This document shows positions 43,259-52,366 of a DNA stretch of 64,000 nucleotides, one piece after another. The first letter of the stretch is position 1. Every line of letters starts with the position of its first letter. Source of the stretch: Prolixibacteraceae bacterium (lineage in GTDB: Bacteria; Bacteroidota; Bacteroidia; Bacteroidales; Prolixibacteraceae); assembly GCA_019163175.1 (NCBI GenBank), contig JAFLKN010000003.1, positions 470,950 through 534,949 of the forward strand, read 5' to 3'. Both the position numbers and the translations under genes were made by a program. The notes under the pieces are model-generated. The model was not told where the DNA came from. It searched no databases and worked only from the letters and a program-made list of their open reading frames with translations.

Positions 43259-45409
43259 ATGACCAGAAAAAATATATTCCTTTTCGGATTGGTGTTGTTT
43301 TCATTTTTGTCGGCCTTTGCCAAAGAGGGCATGTGGATTCCAACCCTGCTCAACAAATACAACATTGAAGAAATGAAACAGATGGGTTTCAAGCTCACTG
43401 CCGAAGATATTTACAGCGTGAACCACGAAAGCATGAAAGATGCTGTGGTTTTGTTTGGGACAGGCTGTACCGGCGATCTCATTTCAAATGAAGGATTGCT
43501 GATAACCAATCACCATTGCGGTTATGATGCCATCCAAAATCACAGTTTAGATGGCCATGATTACCTGACCAATGGCTTCTGGGCAAAAAGCCGACAGGAA
43601 GAACTTCCTAATTCCGGATTAACTGTACGCTTTCTGGATAGGATGGAAGATGTTACCGAAAAAATAATGGCCGGAACTGAAAACAAACCGAAAGATTCAA
43701 TTTCGGTGATTGTCAGTCGGAATACAAAACGAATTGTTGCAGCGGCTGCCGAGAAAGGAAAATACGACGCAAGTGTTCAACCACTTTTCTACGGCAATCA
43801 ATACTTCCTGTATGTTTATCAGGTATTTCAGGACGTTCGACTGGTTGGTGCTCCACCATCATCGATCGGGAAATTTGGTGGCAACACCGACAATTGGATG
43901 TGGCCCCGTCATACCGGCGACTTTTCGATTTTCCGTATTTATGCCGGGAAAGACAATCAGCCAGCAAAATATTCACCCGACAATGTTCCCTTTAAACAAA
44001 AAAAATTCTTCAAGATATCGATTAAAGGAGTACAACCCGAAGACTTTACAATGGTTTTTGGATATCCCGGAAGAACCCAGCAATATCTCCCGTCACAGGC
44101 CATCCGCCAGATCATGGAACAGGGCGATCCCGATAAAATTAAAATCCGAGACCTGAAACTTAAAATTCTGTCAGGTGAAATGGAGAAAGATGCCAAAGTC
44201 CGGATTCAATATTCCGCAAAGTATCAAACAACCAGCAATTCATGGAAAAAATGGCAAGGTGAAGTCAAAGGACTTAAGCGTTTGAATGCAGTTTCAGCAA
44301 AACAAAAATCGGAGAATGAATTTAGCCAGTGGGTGTCGGCTGAGGCTGACAGACAAAAGCAATATGGCCAGGTACTTTCTGAATTCGAAAAACTCTATAC
44401 TCAATTTGCACCCTATACAAAAGCCTATGATTATTATGCTGAAATTATGCTGAGAGGAACAGACATCTTCACAATCATTTCATTTTTTGATGCGATTGAT
44501 GCACGTTGGCCTTCTTTGTCTCCAGCCAATCAGGATAAAATCCGGAAAACCATTACCCCAAAGCTTGAGGAATATTTCAAAGAATACAATCAGCCGACTG
44601 ACGAAAAAATATTTGCAGCCCTACTTCGTGTTTATGCTGCCGATATAAACTCGCGTTTCCTGCCAGAAGATTTTAGATCGTTGATGAGTAAACTTTCTCC
44701 TGAAGAATTGATCGCCAAAGTTTATCGCAAATCAATCTTTTCAAATCAGGATAAACTTTCGGCCATGACTACGGAATTAAATCCGAAGAAACTAAAAACA
44801 ATAAGTCAGGACCCGGTATTTAAACTGTATAGGAGTTTGAAACGGCACTATGAAGCCAATGTTGAGCCCTACTACAATTCTATTCAGAAACAAATTGATG
44901 AAAATTTGAAAATCTACCTTTCAGGAATAATGAAAATGCACGAAGGGAAAGCGCTTTGGGCCGATGCCAATAAAACCCTCCGCGTTGCCTACGGAAAAGT
45001 GGAAGGCTATGAACCAATGGACGGAGTAACTTACGATTATTACACAACGTTAAAAGGGATCATGCAAAAAGATAATCCTGCTATTTACGATTACAATGTT
45101 CCACAAGCCCTCCGCAATTTGTATCAAAACAAAGACTACGGAAGATATGGCAAAAACGGGACAATGAACGTTTGCTTTACGGCGTCTAATCATACAACCG
45201 GAGGGAATTCAGGAAGCCCTGTAATTGATGCAGAAGGAAATTTAATCGGACTGAATTTTGACCGGTGCTGGGAAGGAACCATGAGCGATTTAATGTTCGA
45301 CCCCGATCGTTGCCGCAACATTGTTCTCGACATTCGATATGCACTTTTTATTACCGATAAACTGGCAGGAGCTGGCTATCTGCTTGATGAAATGGTGATT
45401 GAGGAATAA
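43259..45409 (+). CDS. S46 family dipeptidyl-peptidase, DPP11-like
   Basis: A 716-residue exported serine peptidase (signal peptide residues 1-21, ending SAFA). The triad is in TNHHCGYD (His85 or His86), WPRHTGDFS (Asp221) and GGNSGSP (Ser651). Eighteen residues after Ser651 lies Arg669 in NFDRCWEG; the equivalent position is Arg673 in Porphyromonas DPP11, which recognises Asp/Glu at P1, and Gly in DPP7. The enzyme should therefore release acidic dipeptides from peptides in the periplasm, fitting an amino-acid-using lifestyle. Length is normal for S46. Confidence 0.9.
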   Translation: MTRKNIFLFGLVLFSFLSAFAKEGMWIPTLLNKYNIEEMKQMGFKLTAEDIYSVNHESMKDAVVLFGTGCTGDLISNEGLLITNHHCGYDAIQNHSLDGHDYLTNGFWAKSRQEELPNSGLTVRFLDRMEDVTEKIMAGTENKPKDSISVIVSRNTKRIVAAAAEKGKYDASVQPLFYGNQYFLYVYQVFQDVRLVGAPPSSIGKFGGNTDNWMWPRHTGDFSIFRIYAGKDNQPAKYSPDNVPFKQKKFFKISIKGVQPEDFTMVFGYPGRTQQYLPSQAIRQIMEQGDPDKIKIRDLKLKILSGEMEKDAKVRIQYSAKYQTTSNSWKKWQGEVKGLKRLNAVSAKQKSENEFSQWVSAEADRQKQYGQVLSEFEKLYTQFAPYTKAYDYYAEIMLRGTDIFTIISFFDAIDARWPSLSPANQDKIRKTITPKLEEYFKEYNQPTDEKIFAALLRVYAADINSRFLPEDFRSLMSKLSPEELIAKVYRKSIFSNQDKLSAMTTELNPKKLKTISQDPVFKLYRSLKRHYEANVEPYYNSIQKQIDENLKIYLSGIMKMHEGKALWADANKTLRVAYGKVEGYEPMDGVTYDYYTTLKGIMQKDNPAIYDYNVPQALRNLYQNKDYGRYGKNGTMNVCFTASNHTTGGNSGSPVIDAEGNLIGLNFDRCWEGTMSDLMFDPDRCRNIVLDIRYALFITDKLAGAGYLLDEMVIEE

Positions 45410-45480
45410 ACCTTTTCAGCTTCCTGATTACAATTTTCAAAACAAAAACTTTGAAGTGGAACCTGGAACTTGAAACTTTC

Positions 45481-46287
45481 TTAGTCGCACATCATACAAA
45501 TATCTTTCCTCGGATTAATCAGCATGACAGGCAAGTTGCCAGCTTTTTTAACTATTCGTTTTTCCGGAAGGCCAATCATTAAATCGAGCAGTGTGATGGA
45601 ACTGCTTCCGGAAAAAATCATCAGGTCGCCCAGCCATTCGTCTGACCGTGCAAGTGTTTCATTGCAAATACCCCAACTTGACGCTTTCCCGGCTATTTCA
45701 TGATGGCGAACATTCAGACTTGAAAGAAATTTCTTAAAAAAATCAAGGTTTTTCATTAACCTGCCAGCATCTTCATTATTCGTTTCATGTGCATAAATAA
45801 GCTGAACCTGTGCTCGGTTAAACCTTCCCAGATATGAAGCCCAAAGCGAGGTCTCCTTCGAAGCTTTACGGTAATCAACCGGAACCAAAACATTTTTGTA
45901 GCTTAAAAATCGAGGGACTTCGCCGCTTACAAAAAGAAAAGCAACACTACTCTGCTGAAACGCTTTCATCACCCAATTTATATCATCGTGATGCAATACA
46001 ACCAGAACTGCATTGTATTCATCAACCAGTTTCTGCATATTATCTCGAAGCGATTTTTGTAAAAGCAACCAGGAAATAGACAGTTGTGGGAGATTCGATT
46101 TCAGGCTTCGGGTTGTCTGAGTAATTTTATCATGCAGCTCAGCTTTCTGACCCTTATTTGTCCAGATAGCAGTCAGGCAAAGCTCCTTTCTCAAAATATC
46201 AGCCATTCGTGCGCCATGGATGATTACCTCTTTCATCCGTTCCGAAAAATCACAAATGACGATTATTTTCTGCTCTGCGTGTGTCAT
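45481..46287 (-). CDS. Universal stress protein family protein, tandem Usp domains
   Basis: A 268-residue cytoplasmic protein. The N-terminal half (residues 1-~120) begins KIIVICDFSERMKEVIIHGARMA, and the second half (about 130-260) begins NVLVPVDYRKASKETSLWASYLGR and ends in GNLPVMLINP, as in UspA domains. The ATP-binding GxxGxxxxG(S/T) signature is poorly kept (DLMIFSGSSSITLLDL), so nucleotide binding is doubtful. It ends in a Cys/Met-rich tail (CMMCD). Its role is likely in stress adaptation. It converges on the S46 peptidase gene. Confidence 0.7.
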   Translation of the reverse strand: MTHAEQKIIVICDFSERMKEVIIHGARMADILRKELCLTAIWTNKGQKAELHDKITQTTRSLKSNLPQLSISWLLLQKSLRDNMQKLVDEYNAVLVVLHHDDINWVMKAFQQSSVAFLFVSGEVPRFLSYKNVLVPVDYRKASKETSLWASYLGRFNRAQVQLIYAHETNNEDAGRLMKNLDFFKKFLSSLNVRHHEIAGKASSWGICNETLARSDEWLGDLMIFSGSSSITLLDLMIGLPEKRIVKKAGNLPVMLINPRKDICMMCD

Positions 46288-46305
46288 AAATCGGGAAGTC
46301 TTCTA

Positions 46306-46313
46306 CAAACATA
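46306..46313 (-). promoter_or_regulatory. Candidate -7 box (TATGTTTG) for the Usp gene
   Basis: The minus-strand octamer TATGTTTG fits TAnnTTTG and lies 19 bp upstream of the ATG at 46287. No -33 TTG at 17-23 bp. Confidence 0.4.
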
Positions 46314-46381
46314 ACTTTTTGCCCTCGAAATACATCACTCAAAAGCCGGAAAAAGTCAGTTCCTCCTGAAAATGCTTTTGC

Positions 46382-46389
46382 TAACTTTG
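46382..46389 (+). promoter_or_regulatory. Candidate -7 box (TAACTTTG) for the acyl-CoA synthetase gene
   Basis: TAACTTTG fits TAnnTTTG and lies 24 bp before the ATG at 46413; a -33 TTG is not apparent. Confidence 0.45.
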
Positions 46390-46412
46390 TTTCACGAATT
46401 TAAATCCGGACG

Positions 46413-48473
46413 ATGATAACAAAAGAATTGATTGCCCCCAGAAGTATCGTAGTAATAGGCGCTTCGAATAATACGGCCAAGCCAGGAGGAAAACTCCTAA
46501 AAAATCTGATCGACAACAACTTCAAAGGCGATTTATGGGTAGTCAATCCAAATGAATCTGAGGTTCAGGGAGTAAAATCATTCACTCGGCCTGAAGATTT
46601 ACCACCCGTTGAAATGGCCGTTTTGGCCATACCTGCGCAGGCCTGCGTTCATGCTGTTGAGGTTCTGGCAACCCAGAAAGGAACGAAAGGCTTCATCATC
46701 ATTTCATCTGGATTTAGCGAAGAAAGTGAAGAAGGCCGAATCCTCGAACAAAAAATTGTTAAGATCATCCAAGCAAATGGTGGCAGTCTGATTGGACCCA
46801 ATTGCATTGGAATAATTACGTATGCACACACCAGTGTATTTACCACTCCCATTCCCAAGCTGGTTCAAATGAGTTGCGACCTCATTTCAAGTTCAGGGGC
46901 TACTGCTGTTTTTATTATGGAATCCGGAATTCCCAAAGGACTTCATTTTGCCAGCGTGTTTTCAGTGGGCAATTCGGCTCAGAATGGAGTTGAAGAGGTA
47001 TTGGAATTTATGGACGAAGTTTTCAATCCGGAAACCAGTACCCGAGTCAAATTACTGTACATTGAAAGCATTCGGAATCCGGATAAACTATTAAAACATG
47101 CCTCATCGCTTATTCGGAAAGGGTGCAAAATTGCGGCCATTAAAGCTGGAAGCAGTCAGGCCGGAAGTCGTGCTGCAGCCTCGCATACTGGTGCAATGGC
47201 TAATTCTGATCTGGCCGTTGAGGCTCTTTTTCGCAAAGCCGGAATTGTTCGCTGCTACGGACGCGAAGAATTGACTACCGTGGCTAATGTGTTTCACTGC
47301 AAACCGATGAAAGGCAAACGACTCGCCATCATCACTCATGCCGGTGGTCCGGCCGTAATGTTGACCGATTCATTGGAAAGTGGAGGACTGCATATTCCGC
47401 ACATTAAAGATTCGGAAGCCAAAGAACGATTGAAAAATAAACTATTCTCAGGCTCTTCAGTAGAAAACCCTATCGATTTTCTGGCCACCGGAAATGCGGA
47501 ACAGTTAGCTGCCATTATTGATACCTGCGAAAATGAATTTGACGAGATTGATGGTATGGCCGTTATCTTTGGAAGTCCGGGATTAAACCCTGTTCGGGAT
47601 GTTTACCAGGTTCTGAATGAAAAGATGAAAACCTGCAAAAAACCAATTTTCCCCATTCTACCATCGGTAATCAATGTAAAAGAAGATGTAGCTTATTTCA
47701 TTTCGCAAGGTAATGTTAACTTCCCTGACGAGGTTTTGCTGGGGAAAGCACTTACTTCGATCCTCAAAACTGCCCGCCCTCACGAAGAAAAAATATTCCT
47801 CGACAATATCAATGTTCCCGAGATTCGACGCATTATCGACCGGGCTGAAGATGGATTCCAATCGCCCGAAACGATTCATAAGTTATTTGCTGCCGCTGGA
47901 ATTCCAATCGTACGCGAAGTTACCGTAACAACCGAAGATGCAGCCATAGAAACAGCCAAGAGATTGGGATTTCCGCTGGTTATGAAAGTAGTCGGACCGA
48001 TCCACAAAACGGATGTTGATGGAGTTGTTTTAAATGTTAGAGATATTGAAACTGTTCAGCACGAATTCAAAAGGCTGATCCATATCAAAGATACAACTGC
48101 CGTATTGATAGCTGAAATGGCCACTGGAATTGAGCTTTTCTTAGGTGCAAAATATGAAGACAAGTTTGGGCACGTTATTTTGTGCGGCATGGGCGGAATA
48201 TTTGTCGAAGTACTTAAAGATGTCACTTCGGGGCTTGCTCCACTAACAATTTGTGAAGCGGCATCGATGATAAAAAACCTACGCTCCTACCAAATTATAA
48301 AAGGTTATCGTGGGAAAAATGGAGCAAGCGAGCGCAAATTTGCTGAAATCATGGTAAGGCTCTCAACCCTTTTACGCTTTGCTACCGAAATTAAAGAAAT
48401 GGATATAAATCCGTTGATGGGCGATGGTGATAAGTTGCTTGCAGTAGATGCCCGTATCCGAATAGAGAAATAA
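46413..48473 (+). CDS. ADP-forming acetate/acyl-CoA ligase, fused alpha-beta type
   Basis: A 686-residue protein with a CoA-binding domain (residues 1-~125, SIVVIGASNNTAKPGGKL), a succinyl-CoA-ligase-like domain (about 150-460) with the phospho-histidine His258 in AAASHTGAMA, and an ATP-grasp domain (about 470-686, FPLVMKVVGPIHKTDVDGVVLNV). It interconverts acyl-CoA + ADP + Pi and acid + ATP + CoA, the energy-saving last step of amino-acid or sugar fermentation. Nearby CoA-ligase and 2-oxoacid oxidoreductase genes suggest aryl- or branched acyl-CoA substrates, but substrate choice cannot be read from the sequence. Confidence 0.88.
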   Translation: MITKELIAPRSIVVIGASNNTAKPGGKLLKNLIDNNFKGDLWVVNPNESEVQGVKSFTRPEDLPPVEMAVLAIPAQACVHAVEVLATQKGTKGFIIISSGFSEESEEGRILEQKIVKIIQANGGSLIGPNCIGIITYAHTSVFTTPIPKLVQMSCDLISSSGATAVFIMESGIPKGLHFASVFSVGNSAQNGVEEVLEFMDEVFNPETSTRVKLLYIESIRNPDKLLKHASSLIRKGCKIAAIKAGSSQAGSRAAASHTGAMANSDLAVEALFRKAGIVRCYGREELTTVANVFHCKPMKGKRLAIITHAGGPAVMLTDSLESGGLHIPHIKDSEAKERLKNKLFSGSSVENPIDFLATGNAEQLAAIIDTCENEFDEIDGMAVIFGSPGLNPVRDVYQVLNEKMKTCKKPIFPILPSVINVKEDVAYFISQGNVNFPDEVLLGKALTSILKTARPHEEKIFLDNINVPEIRRIIDRAEDGFQSPETIHKLFAAAGIPIVREVTVTTEDAAIETAKRLGFPLVMKVVGPIHKTDVDGVVLNVRDIETVQHEFKRLIHIKDTTAVLIAEMATGIELFLGAKYEDKFGHVILCGMGGIFVEVLKDVTSGLAPLTICEAASMIKNLRSYQIIKGYRGKNGASERKFAEIMVRLSTLLRFATEIKEMDINPLMGDGDKLLAVDARIRIEK

Positions 48474-48489
48474 ATCTGCAGAAAAAACG

Positions 48490-48532
48490 AAGGCTAATAA
48501 ACTTTGGTGAAACACCTCAATTTATTAGCCTT
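48490..48532. terminator. Bidirectional terminator between the acyl-CoA ligase and RRM genes
   Basis: AAGGCTAATAAA (48490-48501) pairs with TTTATTAGCCTT (48521-48532); an inner GGTG/CACC pair extends the hairpin. It serves converging transcripts. Confidence 0.8.
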
Positions 48533-48593
48533 TATGTAGTTATAAAAATTAAAGCTAATTTTTATATAAAGAGCACATTAAAACAGGAAATTA

Positions 48594-49061
48594 CTAGTAT
48601 TCAGATCTTCTGTTGCCACCAGCGCTGCTTCCACCACCACGGTTGAAACCGCCTTTGTTGAAACCACCACCTGAGTTGCCACCACGGTCACCACCACGGA
48701 AGCCACCGCCACCGCCAGAATTGCCACCACGGAAACCACCACCACCTGAATTACCTCCACGGAAACCTCCGCCAGAGTTGCCACCACGGAAACCACCACC
48801 ACTTGGACGACTTCCTTCTTTTTTCTCTTCAGCTTTATTTACAACAATTGTACGGCCTTCAATCTCAGCGTTGTTCAATTCTTCAATTGCTTTTTTAGCT
48901 TCTTCTTCATTTGTCATTTCTACAAAACCAAAGCCTTTAGATCTTCCAGTAGCTCTGTCTGTAATAATTTTTACGGATGTTACTTCTCCGTATTCTTCAA
49001 AAATTTCCTGTAATTCGCTTTCCTCAATTTTAAAGGGAAGGCTTCCAACAAAAATGTTCAT
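48594..49061 (-). CDS. RRM RNA-binding protein with glycine-rich tail
   Basis: A 155-residue protein with one RRM (residues 1-~80: RNP2 NIFVGSLPF and RNP1 KGFGFVEM) followed by a disordered tail made of GGFRGGNSGGG-type repeats and ending RRSEY. This is the cyanobacterial/Bacteroidota Rbp class, often cold-induced and thought to act as RNA chaperones. The ATG at 49061 starts directly at the RRM; an ATG at 49097 lies at or upstream of the predicted transcript start. The repeat tail is encoded by near-identical tandem units (about 48615-48804), prone to length change. Confidence 0.88.
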   Translation of the reverse strand: MNIFVGSLPFKIEESELQEIFEEYGEVTSVKIITDRATGRSKGFGFVEMTNEEEAKKAIEELNNAEIEGRTIVVNKAEEKKEGSRPSGGGFRGGNSGGGFRGGNSGGGGFRGGNSGGGGGFRGGDRGGNSGGGFNKGGFNRGGGSSAGGNRRSEY

Positions 49062-49094
49062 AAATAACTGTTTAAATAATGGATAAATGTCCTC

Positions 49095-49102
49095 CAAAAG
49101 TA
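49095..49102 (-). promoter_or_regulatory. Candidate -7 box (TACTTTTG) for the RRM gene
   Basis: On the minus strand TACTTTTG fits TAnnTTTG and would give a leader of about 28 nt. The nearest TTTG is only 14 bp upstream. The rest of the 597-bp gap 49062-49658 up to about 49459 holds nothing I recognise. Confidence 0.4.
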
Positions 49103-49459
49103 GTTATATTTTGATTCAAATTACGTTTGCCACAATAAATTATTCGTTGAAACAACATTTTCTGAATTTTATAGTGCGCTATTGCATAATTATTTACAAA
49201 TGAATCAGCATTATTTTGTCTTTCAGCTTAGCTAATGTTGACTGAAGCTACCGCCAAAGACCATTTATTATCACCCTACTTATTCCCTTAATTGATCATC
49301 AGATTCCCGGTTTCACTATTCAAACTGAATCTAAATTACCATCTTTCAGGTTTTTCACAAAAAGCCAACAAACACTTATAATTGCTTTATATTAACGCAT
49401 TTCAACTTCCGGAATGAAAGCATTCACAACAAATTGCTTACAAACACTTTTCGTTGTGG

Positions 49460-49490
49460 TTTGCTGTATTGTATAAAACTTTTACTTTTG
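49460..49490 (+). promoter_or_regulatory. Bacteroidota promoter, TTTG-N19-TACTTTTG, for the porin/paaK operon
   Basis: TTTG (49460-49463), a 19-bp spacer and TACTTTTG (49483-49490) match both promoter elements. The leader to the porin ATG at 49659 would be about 160 nt, long enough to hold regulation, but no clear hairpin was found in it. Confidence 0.65.
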
Positions 49491-49658
49491 ATTTTTGATC
49501 TGAAAACGGAAGACTTACCTTATTGTTTTCCACCTGTTTCAGTAAAAATTTTAATTAAAAACCAAAAATCAAAACAATTGGATTCCGGGATGGAATTCAA
49601 ACTTGTTGTGCTTTGTTATGTGTTATGGGCACAATAAGATCAAAGAACCAAACATCAA

Positions 49659-50924
49659 ATGAAAAATTTACTATCTGCACTATTACTTTTATGCTCGATT
49701 GCGGCATTCAGCCAGGACATTAAACCCAAAGAAACAACCCTTGAATTTTATGGATTTGTTCGTAATGAATTTTATTTGGATACTTACAAAAGTGTTGATG
49801 CGGCTCACGATCAGTTTTACTTAATTCCTCTATATGTGGGCAAAGATGCCAACGGAGAAGATATTAATGAACAAACCAGTGCCAATCTTTCGGCTATAAC
49901 AACCCGTATGGGAGTTCGAATTGCCGGTCCCGAAATATTTGGCGCTAAAACCAGTGGAAATATCGAATTCGACTTTGGCGGAATTTTAAAATCGGAACCA
50001 ACACTATTTCGTATTCGGCATGCCTACTCTGCTTTTACCTGGAAAAAATCGAAACTTTTAGTTGGACAAACCTGGCACCCATTCTGGGGAGGAACAATTT
50101 TCCCAACAGTAGCAGCATTAAATACCGGAGCCCCCTTTCAATGTTTCAGCCGTACGCCACAATTGCGATACGATATTTATTCCGGAAAATTTTCGTTTGG
50201 CGGTGCATTACTATACGAACTTCAATATGCGTCAAAAGCTATTGAATCCTACAATTACACCACTTCAAATCAGGCTAAACGAAATGGCGTTCTTCCTGAA
50301 ATCGATCTGATTATGGAATATAAAAACAAAAACTTTACCGCTGGATTTGGCGCACTTTATAACCAGCTTAAGCCCAGAATGACCAACACCGGAACTGGTG
50401 GAGTATTTAAATCAGACGAATTTATTGCCGGGAAAGGCGTAATGGCTTATGCGAAATACGTAAAAAATAAGTTCTCAATTATTTCGAAAGGTTATTACGG
50501 CCAGAACCTAACGCAAATTACGCTGCTGGGTGGATATGGGGTTGCTTCTGTTGATGCCCGGACAGGCGCTGAAACGTACACCAACTACATCAACTATACG
50601 GCTTTGGTGAACGCACTCTACGGAAAGAAATGGCAGGCCGGACTTTTGGTTGGTATCGGCGATAATCTGGGAACAGACAAACCTTTGTTTAATGATGGCA
50701 GCAACAAGGCCAAAACTTATGGTTTGATGCAGAATGTAAAAGGTATTTTCAGAGTTTCTCCGAGTATTTCGTTAAACCTATCGAAAATAAGGTTGGTAGC
50801 CGAGTATGAATTAACAACTGCCGATTATGGCATTGGCGCTATTAATTTTGAAAATGGACTTTATGCCGACACTCATAAAACCACCAATAATCGGTTGAAT
50901 TTAATGATGATGTACCTATTTTAA
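49659..50924 (+). CDS. DcaP-like outer-membrane porin
   Basis: A 421-residue protein with a signal peptide (residues 1-18, ending AFSQ) and a beta-barrel of about 16 strands starting LEFYGFVRNEFYLDTY and ending in LNLMMMYLF, with FRIRHAYSAFTWKKSKLLVGQTWHPF as in DcaP-like porins, which pass anions such as organic acids. paaK starts 10 bp downstream, so this porin is probably the entry route for the aromatic or carboxylic acids activated by the ligases behind it; that link is inferred from context. Confidence 0.75.
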   Translation: MKNLLSALLLLCSIAAFSQDIKPKETTLEFYGFVRNEFYLDTYKSVDAAHDQFYLIPLYVGKDANGEDINEQTSANLSAITTRMGVRIAGPEIFGAKTSGNIEFDFGGILKSEPTLFRIRHAYSAFTWKKSKLLVGQTWHPFWGGTIFPTVAALNTGAPFQCFSRTPQLRYDIYSGKFSFGGALLYELQYASKAIESYNYTTSNQAKRNGVLPEIDLIMEYKNKNFTAGFGALYNQLKPRMTNTGTGGVFKSDEFIAGKGVMAYAKYVKNKFSIISKGYYGQNLTQITLLGGYGVASVDARTGAETYTNYINYTALVNALYGKKWQAGLLVGIGDNLGTDKPLFNDGSNKAKTYGLMQNVKGIFRVSPSISLNLSKIRLVAEYELTTADYGIGAINFENGLYADTHKTTNNRLNLMMMYLF

Positions 50925-50934
50925 TCTGTAACTT

Positions 50935-52242
50935 ATGTATTGGGAAAACGAACTCGAAACCCTCGACCGAAAAAACTTGGAGCATCTTCAGGTCAGCCGA
51001 CTGAAGAAAACCATTCAATCGGCAACGAACTCGGCCTATTACGGAAATCTGTACCGGCTAATGGGTTTATCTGCCGATTCAATAAAATCGGTTTCCGACA
51101 TCAGGAAATTGCCGTTTACAACTAAACAAAACTTACGCGATAATTTTCCCTATGGCTTTCTGGGCTTGCCACAAAAAGAGCTGATCCGTTTACACAGTTC
51201 GAGTGGAACAACAGGAAACCCAACAGTGATTTTTCACAACCGACACGACATTGATTCGTGGGCAAATCTGATGGCGCGTTCGCTATTCTGTGCAGGAGTG
51301 CGCGATACCGATGTTTTCCAAAATATTTGCGGATACGGGTTGTTTACCGGAGGATTGGGTTTTCAATACGGAATTGAACGACTTGGTTGTTTGAGCATCC
51401 CTGCAGGAGCAGGAAACAGTCCGCGTCAGATTAAATTGATGCAGGATTATGGAACCACGGTCATTCATGCCATTCCGAGTTACCTGAATCGCTTATTCGA
51501 AGTTTTTCAGGAAGAAGGACTTGACCCGAGAAAAGATACCAAACTGCATACTTTTGTGATTGGTGCAGAACCTCATACGGAAGAACAACGCCAGCGCATC
51601 GAAGAGATGTTCGGAGTAAAAGCATATAATTCATTCGGACTTTCGGAAATGAATGGCCCTGGAGTGGCTTTCGAGTGTACTTACCAAAACGGTCTGCACA
51701 TCTGGGAAGATGCTTATATCATCGAAATTATTAATCCCGACACACTTGAACCGGTTGCTGACGGAGAAGTTGGCGAACTGGTTATGACCACGCTCGACCG
51801 CGAAGCTATGCCCCTCATTCGCTACCGCACGCGCGACCTGACCCGGATTTTGCCGGGTGATTGTCCTTGTGGAAGAACTCATGTTCGCCTCGACCGTATT
51901 ACCGGACGCAGCGATGACATGTTCATTGTGAAAGGCTGCAATGTATTTCCGATGCAAATAGAAGGCGTACTTATGAAAATTGCGGAAGTAGGTGCCGACT
52001 ATTTGATTACCTTAGACACCATCAACGGATCAGACGAAATGATTATTGAAGTGGAAGTGAAAAAAGACTGGTTTAATGGCGATATTACCCGTCTCGATAA
52101 ACTTTCCAGATTGATTTCAGGACAGATACGCGACGAAGTGCTGGTTAAACCAATCGTAAAACTGGTAGAGCCGGGCTCACTTCCTAAGTCGGAAGGCAAA
52201 GCTGTTCGGGTAAAAGAACTCCGGAAAGCGTTAAACTCGTAA
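50935..52242 (+). CDS. paaK: Phenylacetate-CoA ligase family protein, first copy
   Basis: A 435-residue adenylate-forming enzyme with the PaaK pattern: HSSSGTTGNPTV (P-loop-like, about residues 86-97), [24 protein letters not shown] and GRSDDMFIVKGCNVFP. It makes aryl-acetyl-CoA (phenylacetate, indoleacetate or similar) from acid, ATP and CoA. It starts 10 bp after the porin and is followed, after a palindrome, by an ACT protein gene; the same gene pair repeats directly downstream. Confidence 0.88.
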   Translation: MYWENELETLDRKNLEHLQVSRLKKTIQSATNSAYYGNLYRLMGLSADSIKSVSDIRKLPFTTKQNLRDNFPYGFLGLPQKELIRLHSSSGTTGNPTVIFHNRHDIDSWANLMARSLFCAGVRDTDVFQNICGYGLFTGGLGFQYGIERLGCLSIPAGAGNSPRQIKLMQDYGTTVIHAIPSYLNRLFEVFQEEGLDPRKDTKLHTFVIGAEPHTEEQRQRIEEMFGVKAYNSFGLSEMNGPGVAFECTYQNGLHIWEDAYIIEIINPDTLEPVADGEVGELVMTTLDREAMPLIRYRTRDLTRILPGDCPCGRTHVRLDRITGRSDDMFIVKGCNVFPMQIEGVLMKIAEVGADYLITLDTINGSDEMIIEVEVKKDWFNGDITRLDKLSRLISGQIRDEVLVKPIVKLVEPGSLPKSEGKAVRVKELRKALNS

Positions 52243-52258
52243 AGAGTAGTAAGATATG

Positions 52259-52331
52259 GGTATCAAGTATCAAGATATGAAAGAATGCGAAATTAGATAA
52301 ACTTGATACTTGAATCCTGATACTTGATACC
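52259..52331. repeat. Intergenic palindrome between paaK copy 1 and ACT gene
   Basis: GGTATCAAGTATCA (52259-52272) is the exact reverse complement of TGATACTTGATACC (52318-52331). Arms are tandem words (TATCAAG twice on the left, CTTGATA-type words four times on the right). There is no T-run behind it, and the ACT gene begins 35 bp later. Confidence 0.75.
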
Positions 52332-52366
52332 GAAAAATAATTCATCATTTATAATTCATCATTCCC

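Noticed and set aside
45410..45480. Seventh word-built palindrome between the S46 and Usp genes
   Set aside because: It has repeated words (GGAACCT, GGAACTT, GAAACTT) but no matching inverted arm, so it was not counted with the six.
48613..49086. Open frame of 157 residues on the plus strand, rich in proline
   Set aside because: It is the mirror of the glycine-rich tail of the RRM gene on the other strand; Pro codons are the complement of Gly codons, and no ribosome site or homology is apparent.
49434..49637. Open frame of 67 residues upstream of the porin
   Set aside because: It begins upstream of the predicted porin transcript start, has no recognisable domain, and lies over the promoter elements at 49460-49490.
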